A DNA stretch of 64,000 bases from Dryas octopetala (GCA_963921425.1 OY992838.1:19323861-19387860); one strand, 5' to 3'. Counted from the stretch's first letter, positions 44,492 to 55,703 are shown. The notes: a model not told the origin generated them from the sequence alone. Numbers and translations: made by a program.

Positions 44492-44869
44492 ATCTTCATT
44501 TAAAGTTTATTGTTACATCATGCATCCAATCACCCAACAAAACATTAGTCGCACTTATGAATTTGAAGCTATAGTTACAGAAACTTTTGATGTATAAAAA
44601 GTCTTTGAGGAAGGATCAAGGTAGTATGAACTTTTGGTAAGTTCATGTTCCTTGTTTACTGTACAATCATCTGATCAAAGAAGAAAGATCCGGCGCAAAT
44701 CACATAACTCATCAAACTTACAGTTTCTGTTACGGCCGTCTCAGCCGAAAACAGTGGCACGCCCTCGCAACAACTCGGACTACAGTGCTATCTACCAAGA
44801 TTCTCGGCAAAATCTCGCCACGAATTTTGGGGGTAACAGTTTCAATATGTTCCAATATTTTCTCTTCTT

Positions 44870-45040
44870 TTAGTTTCTGTAAACAACCCGCTCCGCATGT
44901 CCCCACATGTGTTTCAAAGTTGCAGAAATATTGATCACTTTTTCTGTATACGGCTTCAAGGCAACATGTACTTTATCCAGATAAGGCTTTGTCAGCATTG
45001 CAACCTGATTTATGATTGACCCGGTTAATTCCTTAGCTCC
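44870..45040 (-). CDS. Terminal coding exon of an unidentified gene
   Basis: Minus-strand frame entered by a good acceptor (TTGTAACAG at 45041-45049) and open for 56 codons to TAA at 44870-44872. It reads GAKELTGSIINQVAMLTKPY, then LDKVHVALKPYTEKV and LKHMWGHAERVV. The repeated KPYxxKV pattern resembles plant coiled-coil proteins annotated as DNA-repair-ATPase-related or myosin-like, but I cannot name the gene. The LTR fragment ends only 31 bases beyond the stop, so the 3' UTR is cut. No further exon was found up to 46.9 kb. A gene fragment is as likely as a live gene. Confidence 0.4.
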   Translation of the reverse strand, partial: GAKELTGSIINQVAMLTKPYLDKVHVALKPYTEKVINISATLKHMWGHAERVVYRN

Positions 45041-45114
45041 CTGTTACAACATAGAAATGCATTAGAAGGATCCAACCAGCTGATCTTATATAATTTTATT
45101 ACTGTTGCTATAGA

Positions 45115-45697
45115 CAGGGGCGGATTTACAGTGGGGTCAATGGGGTCACTTGACCCCATGAACCCAGAAATGCTTGGCTTGATAAAAATTCTTGCCCCCA
45201 TGAATGAACCAAAACTCTTGGTGGCAGCCATGGCTGGCAGGGGCAAGAAGAGGAAGAACCAAAGGTATTGGTCTGAACAGCAGAACAGAGGAAGGACTGA
45301 AGGAGAAGGGCTGAGTTTGTAGGCTTGTAGCACGTGAGATGCATCAGTTTTTTTTTTTTTAATTCAAAACTTGCCAAAACGACGTCGTTTTGGCAAGTAA
45401 ATTAAACAAACTAACCCCTGCCCAGCTGCCCTTACGCTGCAACGCATAAACCAAATATGAATTGCTGAACAGCTGAAGGTTGCGTAGCCTCACTAGCCTG
45501 CGTACTCAGCCAGTTGCCCACTGCTCCGTCGGCCGTCGCCCCTTGCTGGCCTGCTCCCTCACTCGTCGGCAGTCGCCCCTGCGTGCTACTATCTGCTGGC
45601 TGTTGCCTCTGCTAGCAACTTCGCAAGTCACAAGCCTCGCATAATCTTGAGCTCTTAATCTTGCCCCCATAATACTTAATTTCTAGATCCGCCACTG
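45115..45697. mobile_element. hAT-like MITE with perfect 8-bp target duplication
   Basis: 583 bp flanked by GCTATAGA at 45107-45114 and 45698-45705. Left end CAGGGGCGGATTTAC and reverse-complemented right end CAGTGGCGGATCTAG are inverted repeats. No transposase. Contains a 30-bp perfect palindrome at 45369-45398. Confidence 0.88.
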
Positions 45698-45705
45698 GCT
45701 ATAGA

Positions 45706-46577
45706 GTTCTTCGATGAATGGTAGACATCAGCAGTTTTTGAGGTGAGTGATGAGTAAAATAGGCCATAAATACCAAAGATTGTTTCTTTGAATTTGTTAT
45801 CCATTTCTTCAAGTGAACATAGACAGAATTAGAAAGGTTACCAACTAATCTACTCAAAAGTTCTATCAAGAATCTTCCACATTAAGTATATTCTTATTTA
45901 TCACTTCTCTTGTATAATTATCCTTGTATTATCAGAGAGTTTAAGGTGATAAGTTCGATCATAAGTATACTAATTGGTATAGCACTCTCTTGTAACACAT
46001 CTGTATGATTCTATAAATATGAATGAGAAGAACTCCTCCAGCATCGAGGACTTTACACTTGGTTCATTTAGAAAGTAAACAGTACAACCATTATGCAGAA
46101 AAGAGAAAGATATATCAAACACCAACACTGTTACGAACGATGTCTGAAATTTTACTATGAATGAGAAAAAGCTTAGTCCACATTAGTATCCTTTTCAGGT
46201 TTCCTTGATATAGTACCCAATACAAAGGTTTTCCCTTATTTAGAATTAAAAGGCTTATGATTCAATATCAATAATGAAAATTCCATCTTTAAGCACCCTC
46301 ACAGGTGCTACGAGTTAATCTTGATCTGCAAATAATATGCACCAATGGACATCACTATAACTGCTGAGTAATGCCGAGTGAACTTGCCCTTCTAGTTATT
46401 TCAAAAAAATTTAGTAGTGATTCATAAAACTCTTCAATTTTTTATATTTATTCTAAATTCATTTTTTTTAAAAACCCCACCTCAACCCTCCCCACCCACC
46501 CCACCACACCTCTCACTGCTCTACTTTGGCAGCAACCCCTACCTCCGTGCCGATGATCCCCCGGTGATGGCAACCAC

Positions 46578-46580
<3 letters not shown>
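45706..46580. other. Intergenic DNA
   Basis: Nothing firm. From about 46460 it is C-rich (ACCCCACCTCAACCC...), similar in style to the left half of the MITE family at 55713, but the terminal repeat was not found. Confidence 0.35.

Positions 46581-46583
<3 letters not shown>

Positions 46584-46656
<73 letters not shown>
46584..46656. repeat. (CT)n microsatellite
   Basis: About 36 CT units without interruption. Apparent Ser-Leu or Arg-Glu frames across it are artefacts. Confidence 0.92.
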
Positions 46657-46659
<3 letters not shown>

Positions 46660-46684
46660 GCACGAACAGCACCAGACTTAAAGG

Positions 46685-46900
46685 GTGTCGGCGGCCTCCG
46701 ATGTGAAAGTCAATGTATTCACTGGCTTAGTTGGTCTAAAATGTGTGCGCCCAAGAGCTTGGGGGATTTGGGTCTCCGTGACCTTTGATCTTTTAACCAG
46801 GCTGATGCCCAGGAGGCTGTTCAACTATTTAATTAAAAGGAGGGAATGCCTGCTGCTTGTTCGTTGGTTGAGGAGGCTCGAATGTGCTTGCATAACTTGA
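46685..46900 (+). pseudogene. LINE reverse transcriptase fragment
   Basis: CIHWLSWSKMCAPKSLGDLG, then LRDL and FNQA, matches the conserved post-RT block of plant L1-like LINEs (W..W...C.PK..GGLG.RDL..FN.A). About 70 codons remain. It sits close to the 3' end of QCR6, on the opposite strand. Confidence 0.65.
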
Positions 46901-46975
46901 GGCTATACATCCAATGATTAATTCAAAACTACCAATGCAATCTCAATCGATCAAATCTAACAAAGAGGATAATTT

Positions 46976-46981
46976 TTTATT
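46976..46981 (-). terminator. QCR6: Polyadenylation signal of QCR6
   Basis: AATAAA in minus reading, about 155 bases after the stop codon, a normal plant 3' UTR length. Confidence 0.5.
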
Positions 46982-47133
46982 GAATCATAACTTGACGTCT
47001 CCATGTTTATGCTCTGAAAATTGCAACATTCATCATCACTTGTTCAGCAAACAAAATAAAGTGTTTTGACTTTCATTTGATCGATTTAATGACTGAAAAG
47101 AAAATTCAGCTTCCGACAAAACTAATCTCCACA

Positions 47134-50100
47134 TTACTTCAGTTTGGAAAAAAGCTGTAGGGCAACCTGCATTATAGAATGATAGTTTTAGCTGAAGATA
47201 CAAGACAATATAAAAAACAAAACAAAAATCTGTATCAAGATGATTGAAGAGTACTACTTACACATTTGTCGACACAAGACCAGTAATCAAAATATTGTCC
47301 AGTACAATGCTTGTGGCCGCTTTCATCACCTTGGATCCTCTGAACACATCGCTGTAACAAAGTATGAAATTACTGCTTTTGGGGCTTGAACTTCAATTCC
47401 ATGTAGGTCAAATATTTTGGGAAACAATCCACAAAAAAAGGATGTTACTTGTTCAACTCAGGCATTCTATAATTCATAATTGTTACAGCCTTAGCATTTA
47501 ACAGTTGATATTCTATAACTCCATGATTTCTACTTATTAATCAATTCCTTATGCCTCATAAATTTCAGGGTCTGATATGGAATCGTCTTATACCTAATTT
47601 GAATTGACAACAAATCTTTGTTTTGCTTCATTTTTTTTTTCTTAGCTACTTTGCATAACTCAGTGTTTTGTCATCACATCAGTAGATGTAGGCTAAGTTA
47701 CAAGGCAATACGGTGAAGCAATAGGAAATGCAACTTGCCTATTGGATCTTGTCTGAGAATTCTGTTTTTGACATGAAAAATGGGACTTTGGAAACTGAAA
47801 GAGGAAGTTGCTCAAATGAAATATTGTTTATTTCAATTTGTTTTTTAAGTTTTCCTGGTTATGGTTATGGGCGACATATGTCATTTCTGTTGGCACAGTA
47901 AATCACTACTGGACCTTCAAGATTGCAACAATAAGATGAGTTTAGGACAACATGGTTAAGACTGGAAACTAGAAAGACAGATGAAATGAAACATAAGGCA
48001 AGCAGGACAATAAAATTTTATATATATAATAACTACTTATAAAATTTTACATATTTACATGTACCATATGAAATTATTAATCGGAGGAAATTATTTCCAA
48101 AATCTATATAGCCTTCAAGAGTTTTTTGAACTGAAGGAAACTAAAGAATGGAATATTAAAAATCCAAATCGTTCCCTAAATTTTTCTGACATTATAGCTT
48201 CCAGATATGGTGCCAGGAAAATCTAAATCACCCATAGAACACATCCAACATTCCATGCTCAAATAACATCCATAGTGTTACCAATGCACTTAAAGAACAG
48301 TTCATATATATTTGTTTTTAATATTAGTAGATTATCTTTAAACTGCCAATATTATCAAGTTTGAATTTCCAAAATGCTGCAAGATACCTTATACTCGATC
48401 AATGGTTTCACACACTTTGGTTGGCAAATAGTAGATTCGAGGTACTTCTTCTGATCAACAGGTTCCTCGTCCGCCCTACATATAGTTTACAAAAGGAAAT
48501 GATAAAAATAAAAAAAAAATAAAAAAAAAAAAAGAAAGAAAGAAAGAAGAAACAAACACACAAAACATGAAGCATGCGTGCACACAAGACGAAAAATGAT
48601 AAGACAAACATCAATCTATTTTAAAGGCATTACGTACAAGCCAAATAAAGCATTGGAGAATACATAGCTGTATTATCACTAGAGCTAGAAACTGAGCTAC
48701 AAAGGAAGGATCTAGAAGTAAAATGAATATTTAGAATTGTCTTTTTTGCAATGGTGGACATAATTTCCAGTTAATTCTATACGATCATGCATTGTTGTAA
48801 GGACAAATTACATTTTTGGTACCTATAGTTTGACCCAATTTCACTTCAGTCCATATAGTTTAAAAGGTTGCAACCATACCCTGGTAGTTTGGTTAAGTTC
48901 ACAATAAAGGATAAAAGGTCAACTCTGTCTAGTTTTCTTTTTACAAATTGCTGACTCGGCAACATGTGAGAGGAATGTGTGGGGGCCTTTTGGTCTCTGT
49001 AGGTTGACCTAATTTCGCCTTAAACCCTCACATACTACCACATCAACTTTCCGTCAATAAAATAGATGGATTTGAATTTTTGTCCTTGATTGCAAACCAA
49101 ACAAAACTACTAGGGTACAATTGCAGATTTTTAAAATAAAAGGACTTAAGTGGAAATCAGGCCAAACTACAAGAGCAAAATATGTAATTTAGCTTTGATG
49201 TAATCTACATATTTATTTATTTGAGATTGATCTACGAAGTCTATTACCCACAATCTACTGTAGAATACTTGTTACACAACTGTTGTGAAATAATTATTCT
49301 CAGGATCAACTCATTTTGTTTCAATTACACAGAAAAATATTAAGTTGTTTCTACTCTTGTATCCTTTGAAAGTTTATCCTAGAGTAATTTCTTGTAGTAA
49401 TGCTGATTGGTAAAACCTTTTCATTACAAAGAGAGTACAATACAGTGGACAAGCCATCCTACAAGATACAAGATAACAGCTCTAGGATAGAAGAAGCCAC
49501 ACAAAACAGAGTACAACATTGCAATACAACAATAAAACTCAACCCTAACACACAACATCCTCCCAATTAATCATAATTGCAGAAAATGAGTAGTCCCTAA
49601 AAGCTGGAGTAACTGATCTAAATAAAGAAGCCAAAAACCAAACTCTCCAACAGATTATCCACCTCTTCAAAACTGGTCTCCTATTTCTTATTTTTGACAT
49701 CACCCTTCATGAATTGTCTTCCAAAACCACAATCCTTATGAATCATTTTTTTCTTTTTTCCATTATTGATCTAACCTTATTTATAGCTTCTGAAGAAATT
49801 GTGTGGTTTCAAGTTCTTTCCAATTTGGCTTGACACTTACTTCAAAATTTTATAATTATATGTAAAGGAACACACCAATAAAGAATATGTCATGTGCTGA
49901 AAACAACTTTTGTATCTGCTTTATTAATGTCTAAATTTAGATGGTTAATACATCAATTGATAATAAATATATTAGTGAACCCCAAGTATGTTAGACAGTA
50001 TTCTTACGGATGTCAGATGCATGCAAGTGTTAAAGCATCTTTTTTGTATGGTTTTGAAAAGTTTTTCACGTTTGGAGTGTTCCAATAGTTATACTTAGTT

Positions 50101-52199
50101 TGTTCTTATAAAAAATAAATAAAAAAAAGCTATACTTAGTGTGACTAAGAATGCCCACCTGTGCCAGCACCTAGTTATCTTTGCCACCCCATGCTTATGT
50201 GTTTAATTTTTAGATTTAGCAACATACAACCAACTATTTATTTTTTTTGCTCTCAGGATAATTAATCCTTTAACTTCATTCAGAGACCTTTGAATAATCA
50301 GCGAAGAAAAGGATGAGAGAGAGAGAGAGAGAGAGAGAGAATTAATGTAGAATATTAAGACAAGTTCCTTGTCTGGTTGCTTTTTCATAGTAAAGCAACT
50401 CTCTCGTTTTCACTTGGGAGTTTTATCAATAGAAAAGAGATTTACAAATTCACCTATCCAAGTTAATTCTCTCTATGTGTAAACATATCAGCTAAATCTT
50501 TATTTTTATAGATGAAAATGACCAATAAATGTTTTTCTTTAGATTGAGCTGCGCAGCAATTTCTGAATTCAGAACTTTTAAGAATCCTAAACCTTACCTA
50601 CTTAAGTATTCTAGACAATAACCTGTTATATCTTACTATAATGTTAGCAATTTTATTATACTACGATGATTATAAAAATAATAATTATTATTATTTGAGT
50701 TAATGACTTCCTGGAATCATGTATTTCCTCCATTAAACCTTGAAAAACAGTTTCTATTTTATTGTGTTCTGTAACAAAACCTAACTTGCTCATCTTGAAT
50801 AGGAGGGGCTTTGGCCTCACATAATGCATAGGTGGAAACACCCTCTTTGTGAGGTGGGAATACCTTTTGAACCACTGGCCAACACTATACAGTGGCAATA
50901 ATCAGGTCATTCTTGTATAATTAATATTAATGTCTTCTTAACGATTAAACAGATGTTTCCTGTACATAGTTGAGACTATTCATTTGAACTGTTTTTCTAA
51001 ATGCCACAACCAAATATGTTTTGCTGCAAGTGATTGATTTCATTGCTAACAACAGATTCTGAATTGCTTAAATTATGTTTCCTTACATATTTTACTGGGA
51101 CCCATTTATAGTTGCTCACTTAGCTTTCTACCTTACATATTTTTGTCTAACATTTCAGGCTGACGAGTAAAATTGAGAGTTGAAGGCAACTAGAGGTAGA
51201 ATAATCAAAAATCTAATAAATGAAATTTCAACCTACTAAGATTTCATATGAAAATCATGAGATAAAGCATACATTGTTGCTTTTTTCCAGGATCACAAGA
51301 CAAAACTAGCAAACCATCCAAACGGTTTAATTGAGAACATAAATTAAAAGACACTTAAATATGAAACCATGTAAGCAGCCATCTGTTTTTATAAATGGAA
51401 AATGTTTATAAGTAGAAGCAGGGAGTAGAACTTAGGTGGTAACCAGGCCTAGTGCTTTGTAATGTCTTGTCACTAATCAATGCCAAGTACTAACTTTTGT
51501 CTCACGATTTAACTATCACCCCCTAACAAAACCAAATATCAATTGAAAACTAATTGGAAGATTTGTTCGGACCATGAGCTTAATAGAAGATCCACTTCAA
51601 AATTAACTTCATCCATCAACTTGATGGACTTAAACACCAAGAGCTCTATAGAAAATATATAAATCATAGGCAATCTCTGTCCATCTGATGGACTTACCTT
51701 TGCTGTACAACACATTCACCTCTCTTTTGTATCTTGATTGTCTTAACTGAAACAATGGCTATCTTCTTGGCCAAAAAAAAAAAAAAAAAAAAAAAAAAGA
51801 AACAATGGCTATCTAATTTATTGTTATTTGCCTATATAATATTTCAGCTCCATAGAACATTCTCTTTCTTACTTCTTTAAAATGTACATAAGTTCCAAGC
51901 CATCACCTAGCTTTAGACACAAGTGACTGTGACTTGTGGAGGAGCTATCTCCTAGCATGAACCTACTGTGATACAATGACAAGAGCAATCATGTAGTACT
52001 TCAGTTATCATACACCCAATCCCAACCTTTAATGACAAAGAGGCAAAGCCTAATGAAATCGGCAGTTAAAGCAATCAATTGTTGCATTTAGAAAGAGAAG
52101 AATAAAATGAGAGTTTAAGGATACTTGAAGATCAACATATCCCCTGCGAACATTGTCACCAGAAAAGGTTGACCTAGATTTGCAATCTTCAAAAAAGCA

Positions 52200-52258
<59 letters not shown>

Positions 52259-52507
52259 ATCTTATTATATGTGCATGGAAAGAAATATTATAGAAATCAA
52301 GTACACCGCATAAGTTAGAATGGATTCGAATATGCATTCTTGTGACTAAGAATGAAATTATATGAAAGAATTGAAAAGAAAAAGAAGAGTTCACAAATTT
52401 TAAAGAAAACATAATTTAGAATTTTGTAAGCATAATTATTAATATGGAAGATAGACAAAACACAACCCATATATAAACAATGCTAAACTTAAGTGTAGCA
52501 CTTACAT
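47134..52507 (-). CDS. QCR6: Cytochrome b-c1 complex subunit 6 (hinge protein)
   Basis: Small acidic hinge subunit of mitochondrial complex III, helping cytochrome c dock to cytochrome c1. Exons on the minus strand: 52507-52506 (only AT of the start codon), 48475-48388, 47351-47262, 47166-47134 (stop TAA 47136-47134). Predicted 70 residues: MADEEPVDQKKYLESTICQP..., then RIQGDESGHKHCTGQYFDYW and SCVDKC, ending VALQLFSKLK. Arabidopsis QCR6 is 69 residues and nearly the same in the middle exon. Cys in C-x3-C pairs (ICQPKC, SCVDKC) are the disulfide partners of the UCR_hinge fold. The acceptor at 48476 forces the first base G onto exon 2, so the AUG is split by the 4-kb intron 48476-52505. That intron holds a MITE and a LINE end. 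The C-terminal Pro-Lys usually seen after VA is Leu-Gln here. Confidence 0.9.
48803..49191. mobile_element. MITE with about 50-bp terminal inverted repeats in QCR6 intron 1
   Basis: Left arm AAATTACATTTTTGGTACCT...TAGTTTGACCCAATTTCACT and right arm, complemented, AAATTACATATTTTGCTCTT...TAGTTTGGCCTGATTTCCAC pair over about 50 bases. About 390 bp, no coding. Exact ends and target duplication unclear. The style (AAATTACA, TAGTTTGxCC) resembles a common plant MITE group. Confidence 0.7.
49413..49790 (-). mobile_element. LINE 3'-end fragment, antisense, in QCR6 intron 1
   Basis: Read on the minus strand, CAGTTACTCCAGCTTTTAGG, then ATTAATTGGGAGGATGTTGT and the T-rich tail match 4290-4365 of the larger LINE. 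It is truncated on the 5' side within the tail of the coding part. It has the same orientation as QCR6. Confidence 0.6.
50317..50341. repeat. (GA)n microsatellite
   Basis: About 12 GA units in QCR6 intron 1. Confidence 0.85.
51773..51798. repeat. A-run
   Basis: About 26 A in QCR6 intron 1. The word GAAACAATGGCTATCT follows it, and AAACAATGGCTATCTTCTTGG precedes it in near-identical form, so the A-run sits between a short direct repeat (51750 and 51800). Confidence 0.75.
52203..52256. repeat. (CT)n microsatellite
   Basis: About 27 CT units, close to the QCR6 5' exon. Confidence 0.92.
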
Positions 52508-53150
52508 AGCAAATAAACAAAGAGAGGTGGACAGTCACACAACTCGGCGTAGAGGAGCCTCCAAGTCACCTGACTGCATCAGGTAAACAACAAGTCAAGT
52601 TTCTCAAAATACCGAAAAATTAAAAAGTAAACAAATGACAGAAAAGTTACCATCAGGCAGGTAATACTGAATGCAGAAAGAAAAATTGGGAACAAGCACC
52701 ACTCATATTACCAGCATTAGATCTACTTACTTCAGTTACAATCTTAGCTTTTCAGTAAATTATTTTATTTATAAGAAAAATTAAAAACGAAAAAGAAAAT
52801 ATTCATACTATTTGGAAACAAAAAAAAAACCACAATATTCAACAACCCATCATTTTTTTTATCTTTTTAGCCCAAAATAATTCCATAAGACATATGCTCA
52901 GCCCAAGATATTCCATGCTCAAACAAAGATCCTTCTCTCATTCAAAAATAAAAACAGAAAGAAAAAAGCGGAAAGAAAATAATACAAAGTAAAACAGATC
53001 TGATTAAGAACACAAATACAAGGAGATGCCATGTTCATCCAAACTATCTTTAAATGAGTAGCGAAGAAATGGGGATTACCTCTGACTCTCTGAGACTCAA
53101 GTTACAAGTCTGCGGGAGTTTCTGAGAGTTTTAAGGCTGCGTTTAGCTAC
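52506..53150 (-). other. QCR6: QCR6 5' UTR exons (predicted)
   Basis: The exon carrying AT of the start codon has the donor AT/GTAAGTG at 52505 and a likely acceptor GATGCAG ending at 52574, giving a 68-base exon 52506-52573. A likely first exon ends at 53080 (GTCAGAG/GTAATC). The transcription start is not visible; the TATA-like TATGCATAAG near 53172-53181 is weak. Transcript evidence would decide. Confidence 0.4.
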
Positions 53151-53364
53151 TCTTTTTCTATAGCTAATTTGCTATGCATAAGGCTGCGTTCTATTACTCG
53201 ATGGCACAACGCTGCGTTTTATTTGTCTGAGGAAATTACTAGAATTTTGAAACCCTGGGCCTGGGGAAATAATTAAGTAGCTTCAGCCTTCTTCATCGAT
53301 CTGACCTGCCTTGGCCGGCCCAAGCTTGTAGCTAGAGGTGGTCATATTTGACACAATATATATA

Positions 53365-55413
53365 AGGGGGGGGGGGGGGGGGATAGTCAGACCACCCAAA
53401 ACCACTTAGTTGACCACCCATTAATTTTAAGTGCTGTTATTTGTACACTTTTTTTTTTTCTTTTTGCACACACCACTTAAAAAAAAAAAACAATCAAAGA
53501 AAAAAGACCAAACATTCGCTCCCTCTCTTTCCCACTCTCTCATTCTCGCACCCAACACACCCCCCCCCCATCAATTCAGACCAAAAAAAAAAACACTAAC
53601 CCAGCAGCCCCTCCCCTTGCCTCACCAGTCACCCTGGCCATCTCCCTCCCCAGCCCAATCTATCTCATTCTCTCTCCTAAACCCACTCTCTCTCACCTCA
53701 CTCTCCTCTCTCCCGAACCCACCATCTCCCTCACTCTCTTTCTTTTTCCCGAGCCTCCCTCTTCTTCCTTGACGCCGCCAGAAACGATGAACTCACCGGA
53801 GAAGATGGTGGCTGGTTCGGTAGTAAAAAAATTTCTAGGTGGTGGCTGGTTCGGCCCTGGCCGAACCAACAACCATCTGCATTTTTTTTTTTTAAGGTGG
53901 AGAGAGAGATAGAGAGTGGTCGCATTCAGAGGGGCAGGGAGGGGGTGGGCTGGGGTTGTTGTTGGAGCTAGACAGAGATAGAAAATAAGGGAGGGGGTGG
54001 TCGGTGAGGGAGGGAGGTGATCGGGGTGAGGGAGAAGGAGGGGCTGAGAAGGGGTGGGTCAGGGTTGTTGTCGCCGGAGCTGGACAGAAACAGAGGGAGG
54101 GAGGGAGGGAGGGAGGGAGGTGGTCGGTGAAGGAGAAGGAGGGGCTGGGAAGGGGTGGGCCGGGGTTGTTGTCGCCGGAGCTGGATAGAAACAGAGGGAA
54201 GGAGGGAGGTGCTCGGTGAAGGAGAAGGAGGGGTGGTCGGTGAAGGAGAAGGATGGGATGTGTGTGCAGCAGGGAGGAGAGAGAGAACGAGAGGAGAATG
54301 GTGCTGCGCGGTGGTGGTGCTGCGCGGGTGTGTGTTGACAAAGAAAGAGAGAGAGGGAAGGAGAGAGAGTGGGAAAGAGAAAGATGGGATGTATGGGTGT
54401 ATAATGAAATGAAGGTATTTTGGTAATGGGTTGGGTGTGTGTTGAGAGGTTTTGAATTTGAGATGAGTGTGTGGGGTGTGTAGGAGAAAAAAAAAAGAAA
54501 AAAGGTGTGCAAAAAGAAAAAAAAAAAGGTGTGCAAAGAGCAGCACTCTTAATTTTTTGCCCCTTTTTGCCCATTTTGCCCCTGCATAAAAAAAAAAATC
54601 ACCCCTCCAATTTTGGCCGGCCACCCCTCCCCGCCGCCGGCACAACCCCACCCCCTTCCCACTGCCGGCGCGACCCCATCCCTCCCCTTCGCCGGTCGAC
54701 ACCATTCTTCCCCATCGCCGGCGCGACCCCCCCCACCCCCACCCCCACCCCCGATCTCCCTTTTCTCTCTCTCTTCCCTCTCTCTACCATATTCTCTCTC
54801 TCCCCTCTGTCTTCCTCCCTCCCTCACCAGACCATCATGGGTGGCCGGCGCGACCCCATAGACCTCCAGATCGGGGGTCGCGCCGGCCACCCATGGTGGT
54901 CCGGTGAGGGAGGCAGACAAAGGGATGAGAGAGAAGATGGCAGAGAGAGGGAAGAAATAGAGAGAAGGGAGATCGGGGGTGGGGGTGGGGGGGTCGCATC
55001 GACCATGGGGAGGGGTAGGGTCGACCGGCGATGGGAGGGTTGGGGTCGCGCCGGCGGCTGGGAGGGGTGGGGTTGCGCCGGCCGCCCATGGTGGTTCGGT
55101 GAGGGAGGGAGGCAGAGAGAGGGAAGGCAGAGGGAAGAGAGAGAGGGGAGATGGGGTGGGTCAGTGGGTGGGTCGCGCCGGTGGTGGGGAGGGGTAGGGT
55201 CGACCGGCGAAAGGGAGGGGTGGGGTCGCGCCGGCAAAAGGGAGGGGTGGGGTCGCGCCGGCGGTGGGGAGGGGGTGGGGTTGCGCCGGCGGCGGGGAGG
55301 GGTGGCCGGCCAAAATTGGAGAATGAGCATGCAGGGGCAAAATGGGCAAAAAGGGGGCAAAAATTTAAGGGGGTGGTCAACTCAGTGATTTTGGGTGATC
55401 TGAATAGGCCCCC
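53365..55413. mobile_element. Large foldback element, interrupted by a MITE
   Basis: TATATATA flanks both sides (53357-53364, 55414-55421). The left arm has a G-run, then ATAGTCAGACCACCCAAAAC and GTTGACCACCC. The right arm, complemented, has CCTATTCAGATCACCCAAAA and GTTGACCACCC. The inversion continues inward after the inserted MITE: TTTTTGCCCATTTTGCCCCT at about 54565 against 55330-55355, then GGCCGGCCACCCCTCCCC against 55297-55315. The middle (about 54838-54895) is a palindrome of GGGTGGCCGGCGCGACCCC. Without the 1120-bp insert it is about 930 bp. All long frames in it are C/G-rich noise. Confidence 0.82.
53429..54548. mobile_element. Mutator-like MITE inserted in the foldback element
   Basis: Flanked by TTAATTTT at 53421-53428 and 54549-54556. 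The ends AAGTGCTGTTATTTGTACAC and, complemented, GAGTGCTGCTCTTTGCACAC are the family terminal repeat. The left part is C/T-rich, the right part G/A-rich, with a GGCCGAACCAAC-type palindrome between them. Removing it rejoins the outer element exactly, which proves the order of insertion. Confidence 0.82.
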
Positions 55414-55421
55414 TATATATA

Positions 55422-55703
55422 ATAATATGATACAAACCCCACATGAAGTTAATGGGTCTGAGTTGATTATTTTTTGACATGAACACAAACATGACATGAC
55501 ACGATACGATAAATATAAATAATAAATGGATCAAGTTAATATTAACATTTATAACATAATTATGACACGAAAAACACATTTAGAAAATTTCTTTTAAATC
55601 AATAAATAATTTTGAAATATCAAATTAGTCTATATGTAATTTGGTTTCCAATAATGGTAAAGTGTATATAATTTTGCATGACATAATAGTTGGGCCCAGC
55701 CAA
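55422..55703. other. Spacer between foldback element and MITE
   Basis: AT-rich, nothing recognised. Confidence 0.4.

Larger units (their letters stand above)
38960..44838 (+). mobile_element. Second Ty3/gypsy element, truncated and chimeric
   Basis: 5' LTR 38960-40230 (TGTTTAC...GGGGGTAACA), PBS, gag with one shift and one stop, and a DSG aspartic protease. The internal region stops at 43916, where a different LTR starts; from 44492 the last about 347 bases of its own LTR follow, ending 44838. Reverse transcriptase, RNase H and integrase are missing. No 5-bp target duplication was found, consistent with internal rearrangement. Flanks on both sides instead share AATATGTT-CAATATT. Confidence 0.82.
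49800..52200. other. QCR6 intron 1, remainder
   Basis: AT-rich with no recognised element. A minus-strand stretch at 52117-52200 (CKSRSTFSGDNVRRGYVDLQ) looks exon-like but ends without a good donor and has no partner. Confidence 0.35.

Noticed and set aside
50656..50898. Minus-strand frame of 80 codons (MPLYSVGQWFKRYSHLTKRV...)
   Set aside because: No homologue recognised, no splice or promoter support, and inside the QCR6 intron. Probably chance or old transposon DNA.
52050..52412. Minus-strand frame of 120 codons near QCR6
   Set aside because: Spans a CT microsatellite. The non-repeat part looks exon-like but has no good donor and lies in the QCR6 intron.
53892..55497. Several long frames (up to 305 codons) on both strands rich in Pro, Ser, Arg and Gly
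   Set aside because: They lie in C/T- or G/A-rich arms of foldback elements and overlap in up to six frames. No domain, only low-complexity sequence.
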